From NCBI GenBank assembly GCA_017558545.1, contig JAFYUG010000200.1, forward strand, positions 1-5,157: DNA of 5,157 bases. The letters are read 5' to 3'. Below, in pieces: positions 4,667 through 5,157 of the stretch. The translations under genes and the position numbers were made by a program. The DNA comes from Oscillospiraceae bacterium. Lineage in GTDB: Bacteria; Bacillota; Clostridia; Oscillospirales; Oscillospiraceae. The notes beneath the pieces were generated by a model that was given only the letters and a program-made list of their open reading frames with translations, was not told the origin of the DNA and made no database searches. Position 1 is the stretch's first letter. Each line of letters begins with the position of its first letter.

Positions 4667-5157
4667 GCTTCGTCTTCGCTTTGCCAAGAAGGGCAGAGCT
4701 GTGTATATCTCCCACCTTGACCTTATGCGCACCATGCAGCGCGCCTTCCTCCGCGCAGGCTACCCTCTCAGGTATTCCGAGGGCTTTAACCCCCATGCTC
4801 AGATAAGCATTCTTCTGCCTCTCTCCGTTGGCTGCTCCAGTTCCTGCGAGCTTATGGACTTCCAGCTCACCGCCAATGTGGACTTTGCAGAAATGCCCGC
4901 TCGTCTCAGCGCCGCCATGCCTGAAGGCATCGAGGCTCTTGAGGTCTACGAGACGGAACGCAAGGTCAAGGAGCTTAAGTGGCTCTCCGTAAAGGGTCGC
5001 TTTGAATATGATAATGGCGGCTATGAGGAAATGGCTGCCGCTCTCAATAAGTTCTACTCCGCTGAGAGCATTGTTATCGAGAAAAAGACCAAACGCGGCA
5101 TGGGCGAAGCTGATATTGCCCCTGCTATCCGCGAGATTAATTTCGCTGCAGGGGAGG
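4659..5157 (+). CDS. DUF2344 / TIGR03936 protein, 3' end outside window
   Basis: The first 166 residues are visible; the frame is open to the window edge, and the family is usually about 220-250 residues. The N-terminus shows the family signature: R-L-R-F-A-K-K-G-R-A, then S18-H19-L20-D21-L-M-R24, then Y-S-E-G-F-N-P-H (39-46) and L-P-L-S-V-G (53-58). These are established marks of the DUF2344 family, called TIGR03936 (radical SAM-linked protein). Its biochemical role is unknown. It nearly always neighbours or is fused to the TIGR03960 radical SAM enzyme, which fits the 8-bp overlap here, and suggests that the two act as a complex or as enzyme plus substrate-binding partner (inference). No membrane segment or signal peptide is seen in the visible part. 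Codon use matches the upstream partner. From known clostridial gene order, ribonuclease G and then rplU-rpmA would be expected downstream. Confidence 0.93.
   Translation, partial: MSKLRLRFAKKGRAVYISHLDLMRTMQRAFLRAGYPLRYSEGFNPHAQISILLPLSVGCSSSCELMDFQLTANVDFAEMPARLSAAMPEGIEALEVYETERKVKELKWLSVKGRFEYDNGGYEEMAAALNKFYSAESIVIEKKTKRGMGEADIAPAIREINFAAGE

Noticed and set aside
3758..4735. 325-residue open frame on the minus strand across the radical SAM and DUF2344 genes
   Set aside because: It lies antisense to two clearly recognisable protein families, has no family motif of its own and no ribosome site that stood out; it reflects the codon bias of the plus-strand genes.

Overview
The window looks like a chromosome segment of a spore-forming Clostridia-type Firmicute, probably a gut lineage of the Oscillospiraceae/Lachnospiraceae kind; the sequence alone does not settle the genus. 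The evidence is the set of strong AGGAGG-type ribosome binding sites, a consensus sigma-A promoter, a CCA-encoding tRNA-Pro, and an M23 peptidase / M50 site-2 protease / radical-SAM / DUF2344 gene order. From established knowledge, that order lies close to the spoIVFAB - rplU - rpmA - obg neighbourhood in many Firmicutes.

Left part, all on the minus strand (1-1340). Reading in transcription order from the right, there is a consensus promoter (1340-1312), then tRNA-Pro(CGG) (1295-1220), then a long terminator hairpin. Next come about 140 bp of GC-rich nested palindromes, a second copy of the last 32 nt of the tRNA-Pro gene plus 5 flanking bases, and a second terminator hairpin. An OmpR-family response regulator (911-246) and the first 25 codons of an XRE-type repressor (75-1) follow. 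No sensor kinase lies beside the regulator. The 37-bp direct repeat of the tRNA 3' end looks like the scar of an integration event or a partial tRNA duplication. It may mark the border between accessory DNA on the left and conserved chromosome on the right.

Right part, all on the plus strand (1423-5157). A membrane-anchored M23 (LytM/SpoIVFA/SpoIIQ-like) peptidase overlaps by one base with a small SpoIVFB-like M50 intramembrane protease. After a 71-bp gap with a possible promoter comes a 610-residue B12-binding-type radical SAM protein of the TIGR03960 kind. It overlaps by 8 bp with a DUF2344 (TIGR03936) gene that runs off the window.

How the genes fit together. By analogy with Bacillus spoIVFA-spoIVFB, the M23/M50 pair probably acts at the forespore membranes in late mother-cell signalling (inference). 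The radical SAM / DUF2344 pair is a widely conserved coupled gene pair of unknown reaction. The two plus-strand pairs differ visibly in codon use, with the second strongly favouring CCC, CGC and CTC. The most unusual structure in the window is the tRNA-Pro 3'-end repeat and palindrome cluster at 994-1251.
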